Both the position numbers and the translations under genes were made by a program. Positions 33,670-45,239 of a DNA stretch of 64,000 nt are shown piece after piece. The notes under the pieces were generated by a model. That model worked only from the letters and a program-made list of their open reading frames with translations, ran no database searches and was not told the origin of the DNA. This DNA is from Cornus controversa (lineage: Eukaryota; Streptophyta; Magnoliopsida; Cornales; Cornaceae): the NCBI GenBank assembly GCA_026545225.1, contig CM048850.1, forward strand, positions 6,576,001-6,640,000. The letters are read 5' to 3'. Numbering within the stretch: position 1 is the first letter of the stretch; the number at the start of each line of letters is the position of its first letter.

Positions 33670-34440
33670 GCATATATTGATGAGATTTTGGTCAAGTTTG
33701 TTATGCAAAACTACAAGAAAGGCTTCTTACCTTTTAGACATGGAGTATCTCTTTCTAAGGCTCCATGTCCCAAGACGCCGAAAGAGGAAGAAGAGATGAG
33801 ACAGGTACCATATGCTTCAGCAGCAGGTAGTCTCATGTACGCTATATTGTGTACAAGACTAGACATATGTTATGCAGTGGGAGTTATTAGTAGGTTCCAG
33901 GCTAACCCTGATCGAGATCACTGGACTACAGTTAAGGGTATTCTCAAATATTTGAGGAGGACCAGGGATTATACGCTTGTCTATAGAGGTGATGGGCTAG
34001 TACTAGTTGGTTATATCTACCTCTGGATTTGTGTTTACGCTATATGAATGGGCTATAAGTTGGAGAAGTGTGAAGCAATCATGTATTGCTGATTCAACCA
34101 TAAAGATTGAATATGTTGCAGCTTCTGAAACAGCAAAGGAAGCCATTTGGTTAAGGAAATTTCTCTCTGATCTGGGAGTTGTGTGACATGTAAGCCGCCT
34201 ATTGTACTTCATTATGACAATAGAAGAGTTGTTGCTCAGAGCAAGGATCCTAGAAACCATAAGTGTGGAAAACACATTGAGAGGAAGTATAATCTTATTA
34301 GAGACATAGTGCAGCGTGGAGACGTAATGGTAACTAAGATCACATTGGAGAACAACCTTGCTGATCCACTTACGAAGGTGTTGTCGATCAAAGTTTTATC
34401 GACATTTGGATACCATGGGAGTTAGAAGTGAAGGAAACTG
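33670..34440 (+). pseudogene. Second copia pol remnant: end of RT and RNase H
   Basis: Continues the frame cut at 31091: PYASAAGSLMYAILCTRLDI, GVISRFQANPDRDHWTTVKG, ILKYLRRTRDYTLVYRGDG, then after a frameshift AASETAKEAIW-like and KHIERKYNLIRDIVQRGDVM, LADPLTKVLS. A deletion removes the residues around the first RNase H aspartate. Confidence 0.87.
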
Positions 34441-34463
34441 GCTATAAATTACAAGTGGGAGAT

Positions 34464-35130
34464 TGTTGGGATTGTATGCCCTTTATAGCACCAATTGAGA
34501 TGAATGACATTGGCTTATCAATAAGAATCTGTTTGCTTATCAAAAACACTATTTATATATTATGAATGCTATATATTGATTCAATTCAAGACTCGAATCA
34601 TAGTGTCCATCGACTAAGCAATGACTTGGTGCGTGCATGGTATGGTTACCAAAGTTAGCAGCACAAGTCATTTATATTGCGTTATCATAAAGTATTTTTT
34701 TTATTTGGCAATAGTGGGTGGACTCTCTATTGATAAAGAACAGAACAAGATTACCGACAAGTCATTATTAAACTAATTGTAAGGCCGTCATTGCAATTAC
34801 TACTTATCAGTGTTATGGCAAATGTTATCCTCAAGTATGAGGGAGTAATGAACCTTAGGCATGATTGGTTAACACTTTGATATATACAATGGGCCCCAGG
34901 GTCTAAAATCCAAATATATTGGGTGTTGGTTGATCATGTGCTTTGGAACATGCTCAAACATTTACATCTATACTAGCTAATTTATTATGGTTTGATTAAT
35001 TTAATTAATGGCAAATTCAAGTGCTTGGTTTAGCTTTAATAAAATGGGTATGTATCTTAGCAAAGTGCATAAGTTTTATTAAAGGCTTATTAATTGAATG
35101 GGAAGTAATCAAATGGCTTAATAAATAGTT
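34464..35130 (+). repeat. Start of the second copia's 3' LTR
   Basis: Begins TGTTGGGATTGTATGCCC after a polypurine tract (AAGTGGGAGA). It is cut at 35130 by the Tat insertion. The reverse complement of 59692 down to about 59030 is a second copy of this stretch, which supports the boundary. Confidence 0.85.
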
Positions 35131-35353
35131 TGTTCACCTATATATATATGTATGTATATATACCCGTATAGATATACATACGGGAAAAAATAACTATGCG
35201 CCTATTTTAGTGGGCATCGATCACTTCTGTTAGGACATTTTTAGCTTATATTTCGACCCCTAATAGTTTTATTCCCAAAAAACCTCCTCGTCAGCTTCAT
35301 TATAGTAGCTTTTATACTTAGCTGCCAAGTGGCGCCAAGTTTTGGTGCCAACA
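35131..35353 (-). repeat. 3' LTR of the Tat element
   Basis: About 223 bp. On the minus strand it runs TGTTGGCACCAAAAC...AGGTGAACA, with a promoter-like GTATAAAAGC (plus-strand 35309-35318). The polypurine tract lies next to it at 35355-35369. Confidence 0.7.
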
Positions 35354-35354
35354 A

Positions 35355-35369
35355 CTGCCCCCCGAATTC
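35355..35369 (-). promoter_or_regulatory. Polypurine tract of the Tat element
   Basis: Minus strand GAATTCGGGGGGCAG directly upstream of the 3' LTR start TGTTGG. Confidence 0.7.
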
Positions 35370-35606
35370 AAATTATTGGGATGAGCCTTCTGCCTTACCA
35401 TCCGAATTCTAAAGAATTTTGAATTTGAATACTACTTTATCCCTATCCATCAGCCGCACGCATGATATTAGTGCCCATAAAACTCACCCATTCTTGAATC
35501 TTGAGCGCCCTTTATTTAAACTCGGTTATTCCCCTTTCTTCCTCATAAACACTGCCACCTCCTTCCAGTAACAAACCCTAACTCACTTCCTACTCTCTCT
35601 AATTCT

Positions 35607-38600
35607 ATGGCCCCCAAATCTACTAACCTAGCACTTCCTTATGACGATCCTACTTCGAACACTAAGCAATCCAAGGTGACTGTCAATGCCATCGCCCTCA
35701 GCCAACTCCATCATTCTTGTTGACCTTCCCAATGGCTCCAAAGGGCTAGGCCCTGCCTTCGTGGAAGAAATGCCTTCCGATATCTCGTCCTTCTACCCTT
35801 TGGCTGAGAAACATCTCTTACTTCAAAGCTTAATGACAATAAACGAACCCCATTAACTCAATACCAACTCCGGAACTGGCATTCGATTAATTCAGATTGG
35901 AATGCCTAGGTAGATCAAGTTTCTGTTGAGAAAGGGAAACTCTGGAAAGCTTGAGGTATTTATGATGCCATCTAGCTTAGCACTGTGCCCGTGATCCAAG
36001 ACAAGTATCTTATTTGTTCTGCTACCCTATTTTAGTCAATTACGACGAACTCCCTCCATCTAACTTGTGGAATGATTTCCCCAATCATCCAGGACATTTG
36101 TATGTTGACTGGGCTCAAGGCAACGGGCATTGAAGTTAGTTCCCTTCTCTCTGCATCAACTATGTCCCTTCCACTACCCACCAAAAATCATAGGCAGCAA
36201 GGCCACCATCTCTTCCTATCGCCCTTTTCTGATGGCCACCAAAAAGACTTCTAGGCCTGTTAGTGATGGTGAGCATATCGTATTCTTTCTTTACTAGCTG
36301 AATAAATGTCTCCTTGGTGTACCGACCTTATAAGTGACAAAAGATGTAACTGAGATTGCCCTTGTTCTGGCTGAGGGAAAAACTCTTGCTCTGGCCCGTT
36401 TTGTTCTGTGCTACCTTTACAGAGGTCTCTATGACCTTGTCACAACCCATTATGTTCGATCAGGGGGCCCCTTCTAGCTATTCCAGATTTGGCTGAGAGC
36501 ATACTTTCCTGAACTTAGCCTAGTAATTTCTTCATCGGCCAGTGATTCCTTGGTCTCTTTTTTGTATTTATCGGTCTTACCTAAGGCCCAATCCTTCAGT
36601 ATTACATCAGGTTTTTCTTTCACTATCGCTAATGCTCGGCCTCGTAGTTTCTTCCATTCTCAGACCTTCCTCATACTCTAACTTGGCTTCCACCTCCTAC
36701 AAGCTCCTCCAGTGAACGGGTGTTAGATGACTACAACCCTTTATTGGCCAACTTTCTGTTGGGCTGAAACCTTCATTACAGTACTACCCCTCTGTATTCT
36801 TTGAATAGTAGAGTAAGGGTGGAGTCCTACAACCTGGCTCAATTCGCAAGGCAATTTGGCCTTGTACAGTTAATTCCTTTGCCTTCGTATTTTTCCTATA
36901 ACTCGACCTTTGATGATAGGGTTAGGTTTCAAGAGGACCGGTATGTCTTAGATGTATCGGCAAAAAATAGAAATGCAGCCGATCGATTTTGGTTTCAACC
37001 CTTCATTTCTCAGCCCTTGACCGATCCTTCTATTAACACTTAGTGGGCTTCCCACATCACTTCGGCCTTAGATGTCGATGAGTTCGTCTTCTTCCAACAT
37101 CTTACAAACTCCTTCAAATTTTAGGCTGTCAGCTCTTAAGGAGATGACATATCTCATATTGCTTCACCCCATAAGGATGTGAGAGCTCGCACCAAGAGTG
37201 TTACAGTGCCCCTTATTGTTGGCGCCCCCTCGGTCACTAGAACTAGGTCAAAGTTTAGGTAAGGTATCTCCCTGATCTTTCGTGCACTCTTAACTCTAAA
37301 CTACCTTTCTCGATCTAACTCTATTCTTTCGCAACATAATCTTCCAATCATACCCTTAGTGATCAACCAATCGACCTTATAGCTGAGGTGGATTCTCAGA
37401 CCTAGGAAATCTAGAGCCAACCCCAGCCAGCAGTTGAGACTACGCGACCTCTTCCTCCAAAGGTAGCCTTCAACCTCTATTACGTTCCTTTTCCCTGGTG
37501 GGTACCGTAACACTATCTTCCGTTTCAGCCCAAAAAAAAAACAACCACCGCCAAAGGTTCACTGAAAGGTACCAAGCTCATCTCAGATCCATCCCTGGAT
37601 CCAATATCAGATTCTGATGACGAGCCTCTTGTCAAGAGAAGTAAAAGAAATTCGGTCTCCCTTTCACAGGTACTTCCTTCTCTTTGCTTATCTGGTTTAT
37701 TGATTTTACTTGAATTGTCCCTCTTATTATTGCTTCTGTAGGTCAATCCTGAAGTCGTGCTCTTATATCAACCTCCACTGAAGCAAGGCAGATCGATCTT
37801 TCTCCTGAAGTTCTGGAGAAGAGTAGTCCATTAGCTGAAAACAACGATCCCCCAACAACTTCTGTCTTCGGCCATTTTGTCATTTCCCCTACTCCCGTCA
37901 AGGAAGTATGTATTTACCCTGAGTTCTCTCAAGCTTTTCTTGTTCTTCGATTTGCTTACTTACTTTTGCTTCTTTTCAGAGGCAAGTCCAGTCCTTCCCT
38001 TCCCGTCCTGCTAGTGGTTCTTTTTCTACTATAAATAATTATCTTCAGTCACTTCAGTTTCAATGGACAGCACCTCCACTAGCGCTCCCCTTCCCATTGA
38101 ATCCACTCTTTCAAAAAAATCTTCGAACGGGATCTTTCAGACCTGCCTTCTTTGGCTCCTGAGATCTCAGCCTTGCTAGCCACTATCAACCTGCATGGGA
38201 ACCTATCATTGGCTATGCAGGCTACCGTAGCATCTCTGCAAGTACAACTTCCTACCATGGTTGACTCCATCTCTGATGCCACTCATGCTCTTTCCCTTTT
38301 TGAACAATAATCTAAGGCTGAACAGAAATTAGGCACCTGGATCCTGGAGATAGCGGCTGATTCGTGTGTGAGTGTGACTCAAAAACTATATCAATTAAAA
38401 TTTTCCACACTTCGCAATAGAACGAATTCCTTGCAGAATAGGGCTATCGAAAGGGGTATCGTACCTCAGGGATTATGGTCTGATGAGTTGGAATACGGAA
38501 TTAATTCTAATTAAATTTATAAGAAAAGAATTCTGATTTTTAAACTAAATTAATTAAAAAGTAAAATAAAATAAATCAAAGTAAATAAGATAATGAAGAT

Positions 38601-40122
38601 AATAAGAGAGAAATCTAGGGTGTTTGACTTCACCACTAACTCCACAATCAATGGTCAATTGAATCAACTATAGAAAATTACATCATGCATAAGTGGTGTC
38701 GGTGGCTACAAGCTCACCTTCATCCGTCAAGAAGATAACATATGATTAAGGATAAGCCATGGACTATCTTCGATTGGCATGGGTCATCTACCTAACTACT
38801 CTAATCTAGGGTGCAGTATGGTTCATCTTCTCTAGGCATAATCCATCAAAGCTCATAACAATATATTCAGTGATTACCATTGTGTAATAATCTCTCTCAT
38901 GATCACAGAAAACAAGAGAGATTGTGTTCAATAACAACAACTAAATATCTAAGACAAGATAAGAAATCATTGAGATTGAATTTACAAGACTTTTATTGCT
39001 CAATTCTATAATAAGAATCCTCTGAATTACACAATCTATGCATGTATATAAAGGTCCCCAATAATTAAAACAATCAAACCATTGATGCTTTGTTAGGGCT
39101 ACATCAAAACCCTAGTGAATGAACTAGCCGCTCATGGTAGAAGAAGAAGCTTCAACTGTTGAAGAAGAAGACATCATCTTTCTGAATTACGCGTATGACT
39201 TTGTTCTCCAATGGCTCTGCAAATATGTTTCTGTTCTCTTCTCAGCCCTCTCAGACTCTCCAAGCTCTGTTCTCTCTGTCTGTAAGCTCTCCTCTCCCTC
39301 TAATCTCCTCTCTCCTCAGCCTCTTATTATTCACTTTATTCCCTAAGAGAATACACCAAAGTCCTAATTCAATTAGGAATAAATTAGGGTTTCCCGCAGC
39401 ACTAATCAGGTGAGTTTTTCCTGCTGACTTCGGCCCAACTTTTGACCCACTAGAAGTCCGATTTACAGAATTTTTGTGAAATACAAAAGTGTGCAGAATC
39501 AAATTTCGTTCAACCCCACTCAAAAATAATGTCGATTTGAGGCTTAAAAATAAGACTCCTGGTCCGTTTTCCAAAACGGGATTAAGACTGTATTATGCGC
39601 AGATTTGGGCTTCAGGCCCGAAACCTTCTTAAGCAGCTGTAATTCTCTTGGACCTCTTTCTTGGGCTGATTTGAGTTGAAATAAATGGTTGAGTGAATCT
39701 CCTTGATGTAGGATTCATCTCACTATCTTGGATGTCTTCTATAAAAGCCCAAGAGCTTGGTTTTAACTGAAATAATCATTAAGGCCCTGAAAATACAGAA
39801 AACACTAAAACAAAGTAAAATCACAAAATAATCTATCACTAAGAGAATAAAATACATAAGTTAAGAGGCTAGAATACGTAACATTCAACGCCTATCAGTG
39901 GCTAAATTTGGAAAGCTCGACCATCTAAATGAAGAACTCAAAAAAGAAGAAGAACACCTACGAGTGAAGCTTGCTCGGGTCAAGGCTACCAGGGCTGATG
40001 TTTCTGCAAGAGTTAATGCCCTGCTGGAAAAGACAGATCAGCTAGTTCCTTAGCACATTGCCCTCAAGGCCCAATTCCCTGAGCTGCAAAAGGGCAAGGT
40101 CTTGGTCGAGCTTGCTCTATAA
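35607..40122 (+). pseudogene. Tat accessory (antisense) ORF with plant-mobile-domain-like region
   Basis: Starts MAPKSTNLALPYDDP. Segments in several frames: GMISPIIQDICMLTGLKATG, YNPLLANFLLG, NSRVRVESYNLAQFARQFGL then VQLIPLPSY and NAADRFWFQPF, which resemble the aminotransferase-like plant mobile domain. A Ser/Thr/Pro-rich linker and a C-terminal coiled coil follow (LNEELKKEEEHLRVKLARVK, VNALLEKTDQL), ending at 40120-40122. It is transcribed opposite to pol and lies between pol and the 3' LTR, the known place of aORFs in Tat elements. Numerous stops and a nested LTR (38367-39897) break it. Function of such ORFs is not established. Confidence 0.6.
38367..39897 (-). mobile_element. Athila-like solo LTR inside the accessory ORF
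   Basis: About 1.53 kb, TGTGAGTGTGAC...CGCCTATCA. The coding sense resumes right after it (...ADSC | VAKFGKLDHL), with GTG on both sides, so the exact duplication is unclear. Its right part (aaaatcacaaaataatctatcac ... cgtaacattcaacgcc) matches 57960-58047, and its left part has the layout of 63723-64000. No gag or pol is inside. Confidence 0.7.
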
Positions 40123-40416
40123 CAAAATAACTCTTCTGGGAGAACATAAAACTCAAATTTAACACTTTGTAGCCTCCTTTGTTATTTAAGTCATTGGCAC
40201 CTTTTGTACTTCATTTATTGATGAACTATAAACTAAGTTTCCTTTTGGCCTCTTATTCAAGATCTTATCAAGGATAAAAAATAAAACAAAAAAATAAAAG
40301 AAAGGCAAAAGAGAAGATAAAGGACAAAGAAAAGGAAGGAAAGAAAAAACATAATTTGTAAACCTACATAACACTTGAACATCTTTTGCTTGTTATTTTT
40401 GAACTGATCGAATTGT

Positions 40417-41560
40417 TTAATCTCCAACCAGTCTCTCAAATATCATTGGTCGATACTCCTTTAGATATATTCTGTTGATCAGCCTGGGATGCACTTCCCC
40501 ATCCAAGTCTTCTAACTTGTACACTCCTTTACTCACCACCTGCTGAATCAAGTACGGTCCATCCTAATTTAGAGACCACTTACCATAAGCTCGATCATGC
40601 TTTCCCATTGGTAAAATTACTTTCCATACTAAATCACCCTGAGCGAATAACTTCAACCTCACCCTTTTGCTGTAGGCCTTCATCACTTTTCTTTTGTGAG
40701 CCCTGATATGATCTAAAGCATCCAGACATATATCATCTAGATCTTTTAACTTGATCAACATAGCAAGATTGTAATCGGCCAGCTGTAGGCTCTGTTGCAA
40801 CACTACTCTGGCAGATCGAACATTTAGTTACAAAGGAACGATCACATCATAGCCATAAGTCAATAAGTAGGGAGTCATGCCTGTACTGGTTTTCCTGGAA
40901 TTTTGGTAGGCCCAAAGGATTTTTGACAATGACTCATGCCATACCCTAGGTTTTTCCTCAATCATTCTCTCTATGAGTCCAATAAGCACTTTGTTTGAAG
41001 CTTCTGCCTAACTGTTACCTTGGGCATAATAAGGTATTAATGTTACCATCTTGACCTTCATTTCGTCCCCATAAGCTAACACTTCCATTACTCTGAACAA
41101 AGTTCCATTGTCGGCCACAATTGACTCTGGGAGGCCGAAGCGAAGGAAGATATGTTTTTTGATAAAATCAATCACCACCCACTGGTCTACTGATCGATAA
41201 GCTACAGCCTCGACCCATTTCATGAAGTAATATATGGCCACAATAATCCAATGGTGTCCTCCTGATGATGGTGGGTTAATTTTTTCAATGAGATCCATGG
41301 CCCATCCTCTGAACGGCCAAGGTTTGACAATCATTTACATCTCTTAGGCTGGGACTCTTTGAATCAGCCCGTGCCTTTGACAAGCATTATAGCCTTTAGC
41401 ATATTCTATACAGTCTTTCAAGATTCCTGGCCAATAATACCCATATCGTCTTATTAGCCAGCGCATCTTTATTTCTACTTAATGGGCTCCACAAGTTCCT
41501 TTATGGACTTTCGCTATAATTCTCAAGGATTCTATCTTGTTGATACATTGAAGTAAAAGT
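40417..41560 (-). pseudogene. Tat integrase
   Basis: Minus strand, in order: zinc-finger remnant (GTCGAH, YNACQRHG), core with WAMDLIEKINPPSSGGHHWI, IVAIYYFMKWVEAVAYRS, FGLPESIVADNGTLF, then TGMTPYLLTYGYD and the C-terminal RVRLKLFAQGDLVWKVILPM with DGPYLIQQVVSKGVYKLEDL. The first Asp, D (MDL), and second (ADNG) are visible. Frameshifts and stops separate the parts. Ends at TAA 40417-40419. Confidence 0.82.
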
Positions 41561-41565
41561 CTGTC

Positions 41566-42375
41566 TTATGCACTTTTCTCGTATAGCTGGTCTGCTAGTA
41601 ATAGATACCTCACAGCCTTTCTTCTTATTCTTCTATAAACTGGCCGATTTGGAATTTTTAGGAAATCGACCAAAGGATGCCTCCACTCCACATCTCTTAA
41701 GGGATCGATATTAATAGCGAATGTATCGGCCATGGTTTTTTTTCTTACCTCGGCTGATGGGAGGATCATTCGTGAAACCTTGACTAGTCTCTCAGCCAGA
41801 CCTTCCGGGACCCTTACTCTCGAAGCGATCTGGACCAGGTCGTTTGCCTCCTTGTTGAACTCCCTTGCCCGATATTTTAGTTTCACTAAGTCGAACTGTT
41901 CTACTAACTGAAGGACTAAAGAATGAAACGGCCTCAACTGCGAGGCTAGGCATCGAAAATCTTTGAATATTTGGCTGATGACCAAATTCAAATCACCTAC
42001 TATGTGTACATCTTTGACTAACATCTCTAACAGGATTTCTAGGCCGATGATTACCACCTCATATTCTGCTTGGTTATTAGAGCACTTGAAGTCTAGGAAG
42101 AAGGAAAAGGTTGTCTTCCTTCCTTTTGGGGAAATAATCATTATCCTAGCACCAACGCTGTCACTGGTACTAGACCCATCAAACATCAACGTCCAAGGTG
42201 TCATAAATAGGGCGGTTGCTTCTAACTCATCGGACACGTAGGGATCGATATCAGTTAAAGGATGGTCTGCTAAGAACTCAGCCAATGCCCTTCCTTTTAC
42301 TAACTTCTGAGAGATATGAACATGGCTGAATTCCATCAACGCTAGTGACCATTTACCTATTTGACCCGTAATCAA
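41566..42375 (-). pseudogene. Tat second (archaeal-type) RNase H
   Basis: A 269-codon open stretch: WTLMFDGSSTSDSVGARIMI, FKCSNNQAEYEVVIIGLEIL, VHIVGDLNLVISQIFKDF and FNKEANDLVQIASRV. D (FDGS), E (QAEYE), D (VGDLNLV) and the final D (ANDL) mark the RNase H catalytic set. This extra domain downstream of the normal RNase H is a Tat-clade hallmark. It is followed by the H2C2-like linker. Confidence 0.85.
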
Positions 42376-42378
42376 AGG

Positions 42379-43491
42379 TCATGACAGCATGTATTTGATG
42401 AGATTGGTCTGACAAATTACGTAGACCACCACTGGCAGCATGTATACTCTCAGTTTTATAGCAGAAAAATATAATGCCAAACACAACCTCTCAATCGAGG
42501 TATATCTACGTTCGACCGAGGAGAGGACTCTACTTAAATAATAAATAGCCTGCTCATTGCCTACTTCATTATCTTGGGCCAACATATTCCCAATTGATTC
42601 TTCAGCCACCGATAAATACAACTTCATCGGCCACCTTTTCTGTGGAGGCATAACTACGAGTGGGTTAGCCAGGTACTCTTTTATTTGGTCAAACGTTCAC
42701 TGATGGTTTTCATTCCATATGAAATCCTCCTGAGCCTTTAGCTTCAGCAACGGTGAAAAGGTGTGGATTTTTTTGGCACAGTTAGAAATAAATTATCATA
42801 GGAAGTTTACCTGGCCAATGAATCTCTGGAGCTATTTTTTGTTCTTAGGGGCCATAGTGCTCATGATTGCTCCGATTTTGTTTTTATCGACCTTTATTCC
42901 ATGCTGATGTACCAAAAACCCAGGAAATTAACCTTTATCGACCTTTGATGGGACCTTTGATATATTGACCTTCACGAAAGCGGCCCTAAAATGTGCCAAA
43001 TGCTGCATTTTGGCTGACGACTTTATCACCACATCGTCTACATAAACTTCCATAAATCGGCCTATCGTATCATGGAATACAGCATTCATTGCCCTTTGGT
43101 ACGTAGCCCCTGCACTCTTCAATCCGAAAGGCATGACTACCCATTCGAACATCCCAATCAACCCTGGACATCTTAAAGTTATTTTAACTATGTATATTTC
43201 TGCTATGTATATTTGATTGTAACCTGAATGGCCATCCATAAAAGACATGGTTTCATTTTTTACAGTCAAATCTATCAATTGGTCGGCCACTGGCATGTGA
43301 TATTCGTCTTTTGGGGTGGCATGATTCAGGTTTCTGAAGTCGATATATACCCTCAACTTCCCGTTCTTCTTAATCACCGGTACCATATTAGAAATCCATT
43401 CCACATACCTAGTTGTTTGAATAAAGCCTACTTTTAGAAGTCTTTCTATTTCTTCTTTAACTTTGGAAACTACTTCTTGGGACATCCTCAT
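42379..43491 (-). pseudogene. Tat reverse transcriptase and first RNase H
   Basis: RT: RMSQEVVSKVKEEIERLLKV, WISNMVPVIKKNGKLRVYID, FMDGHSGYNQI, VMPFGLKSAGATYQRAMN and MEVYVDDVVIKSS, so the YVDD site is intact in this stretch (42928-43491). After a frameshift come FIGQVNFL, then RNase H (KLYLSVAEESIGNMLAQDNE, YYLSRVLSSVERRYTSIERL; 42379-42651). The MSFMDGHSGY form is typical of Tat elements. Stops lie between the domains. Confidence 0.87.
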
Positions 43492-44195
43492 TGGTGGCTA
43501 CTTGTACGGTCTATAGACATCCTTAATGGGTAGCTTGTGTTCTACCAATTCTTTTGACAACCCTGGCATTTCATCATTGTTCCATGCGAAGCAATGTTTG
43601 AACTCCTTTAATAACTCGATCATCTCATCTTGGTATTAGGGTTCCAGCAGAGCACTAATGAATGTAGGCCTAGGGTCATCAGTCGTTCCCAAATTTACTT
43701 CCAATAAAGGATCCTGAACCTTTGCCCTAAGGTCATCCAGTTTAGCTGGGGCCGATTCCATATCTACTAACTAAATCGCATCCAGTTTTCCATCATCAAT
43801 TTTGATAACCTTAACCATGTTGGTCGATAGTTCATGGTAGAATTGTTCTACATTAGCGATTCTCTTTTCTACTAAATATGCTCTCAGGCGAGCATAGGCG
43901 GCCTTGAAGGCCTGCCACCTCTCGACTTCTCTATTGTCATCATCAACTGTTATTTTTGAATCAAGATCAGTCGATGGAGCTCCAACATCGGCCAATATGC
44001 TTCATGTAATAGCTCCGTTACTTTTAAAACTGCGAACCTCTTTCTCATCACCGCTCCGGTAGGTCGACCCATCTTGTCCGTCCCAGTAAATTTGATTGGA
44101 ACACAAGCCTCATTGTATAACACAGCTTCAATAGCGTATACCTTAGTAATGAAAGGCTTATTATCAGCCTCTATTCTTCTAACCTCATCTCCATC

Positions 44196-44861
44196 CTATA
44201 AAATCAGCATCTGATGTAATGATGATGGGATACACATATTGGGATGAATCCAATTGCGGCCTAATAATAAGTTATAGGCAACCGTTGACTCAATAATAAA
44301 GAAAGCAATGAAAGAGGATCGACCACCAATGGTAACCTCCAAGGGAAGTATTCCTTTAGTATTAGTAAAACCTCCGTTGAATTCACTGATCGCAACGTCC
44401 GTGGGGATTATGTCTTCCATGTTTTTTCCCAATGTCTTCATAGTCGTTGATGGAATAACATTGACTACTGATTCGTTGTCGACCAGCACTCAGTTGACTG
44501 GCTAACGTTCCACCCATGCTTTGACATATAACGGCCTCAACTGTTGGGTCATGGCCATTGGTGGTTTTTCGAATACCACCTTCTCAGTCGTGATGGCATT
44601 TTCCTTAGTCACCTATACTGACACCATCTCTTGAGTGGCCTTTCGTTGTATGTCATTTACACCAAGTTTAGCAGGATCGGCCATGGCACATAGTTGGTCG
44701 GGTTTTGCTTGAAAGATGGCTGGCAAAATGAACGTCATATTACAGATCAGCTTCTCTGGGAAATTCCCAAATCTAACTCGATACTTCGCTGAGTGTTTAG
44801 GATCTTGATCAGACAGATCCTCCCCTTGGGAAGGCTCTTCATCAACCAGGTATGGGGACAT
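44196..44861 (-). pseudogene. Tat aspartic protease region
   Basis: Upstream part MSPYLVDEEPSQGEDL and FGNFPEKLICNMTFILPA; protease core VLVDNESVVNVIPSTTMKTL, FNGGFTNTKGILPLEVTIGG, YNLLLGRNWIH. The active-site triplet expected as D-S/T-G is D-N-E here, so catalysis is unlikely. A linker with frameshifts (to about 43740) joins it to RT. Confidence 0.75.
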
Positions 44862-45239
44862 ATCCGCAAGTATGCCTACTGCAGCCTCTGAATCATGACC
44901 ATCGACGCACTTCCCCTAGTTATCAGCCTGCATCCTCCTCATCTCGACTCTCTTTTGTTGCATTCTCTATTTCTAGGCCCGGGTGAGGGTCCCATTAATC
45001 GTCACCTTCTTGGGGAACTTGCGATGCATTACCCTTGTCCATTTCGTATAAGTGACTATGGGGGGTTTAACCATTCTTGGTGCTGGATAAACGTCTGCCT
45101 CCTTCACCCACACATTTGGCTGGCCAAACAACCCTTTCTTGAACCTTGGTGAATCATGATGGGTAGGAGGTATTTGTTTGGGGACCTCTCTCCCTCTGTA
45201 TGGAGTGACCTCCCCCTTGGCTGGATTCTCTAAAAAATA

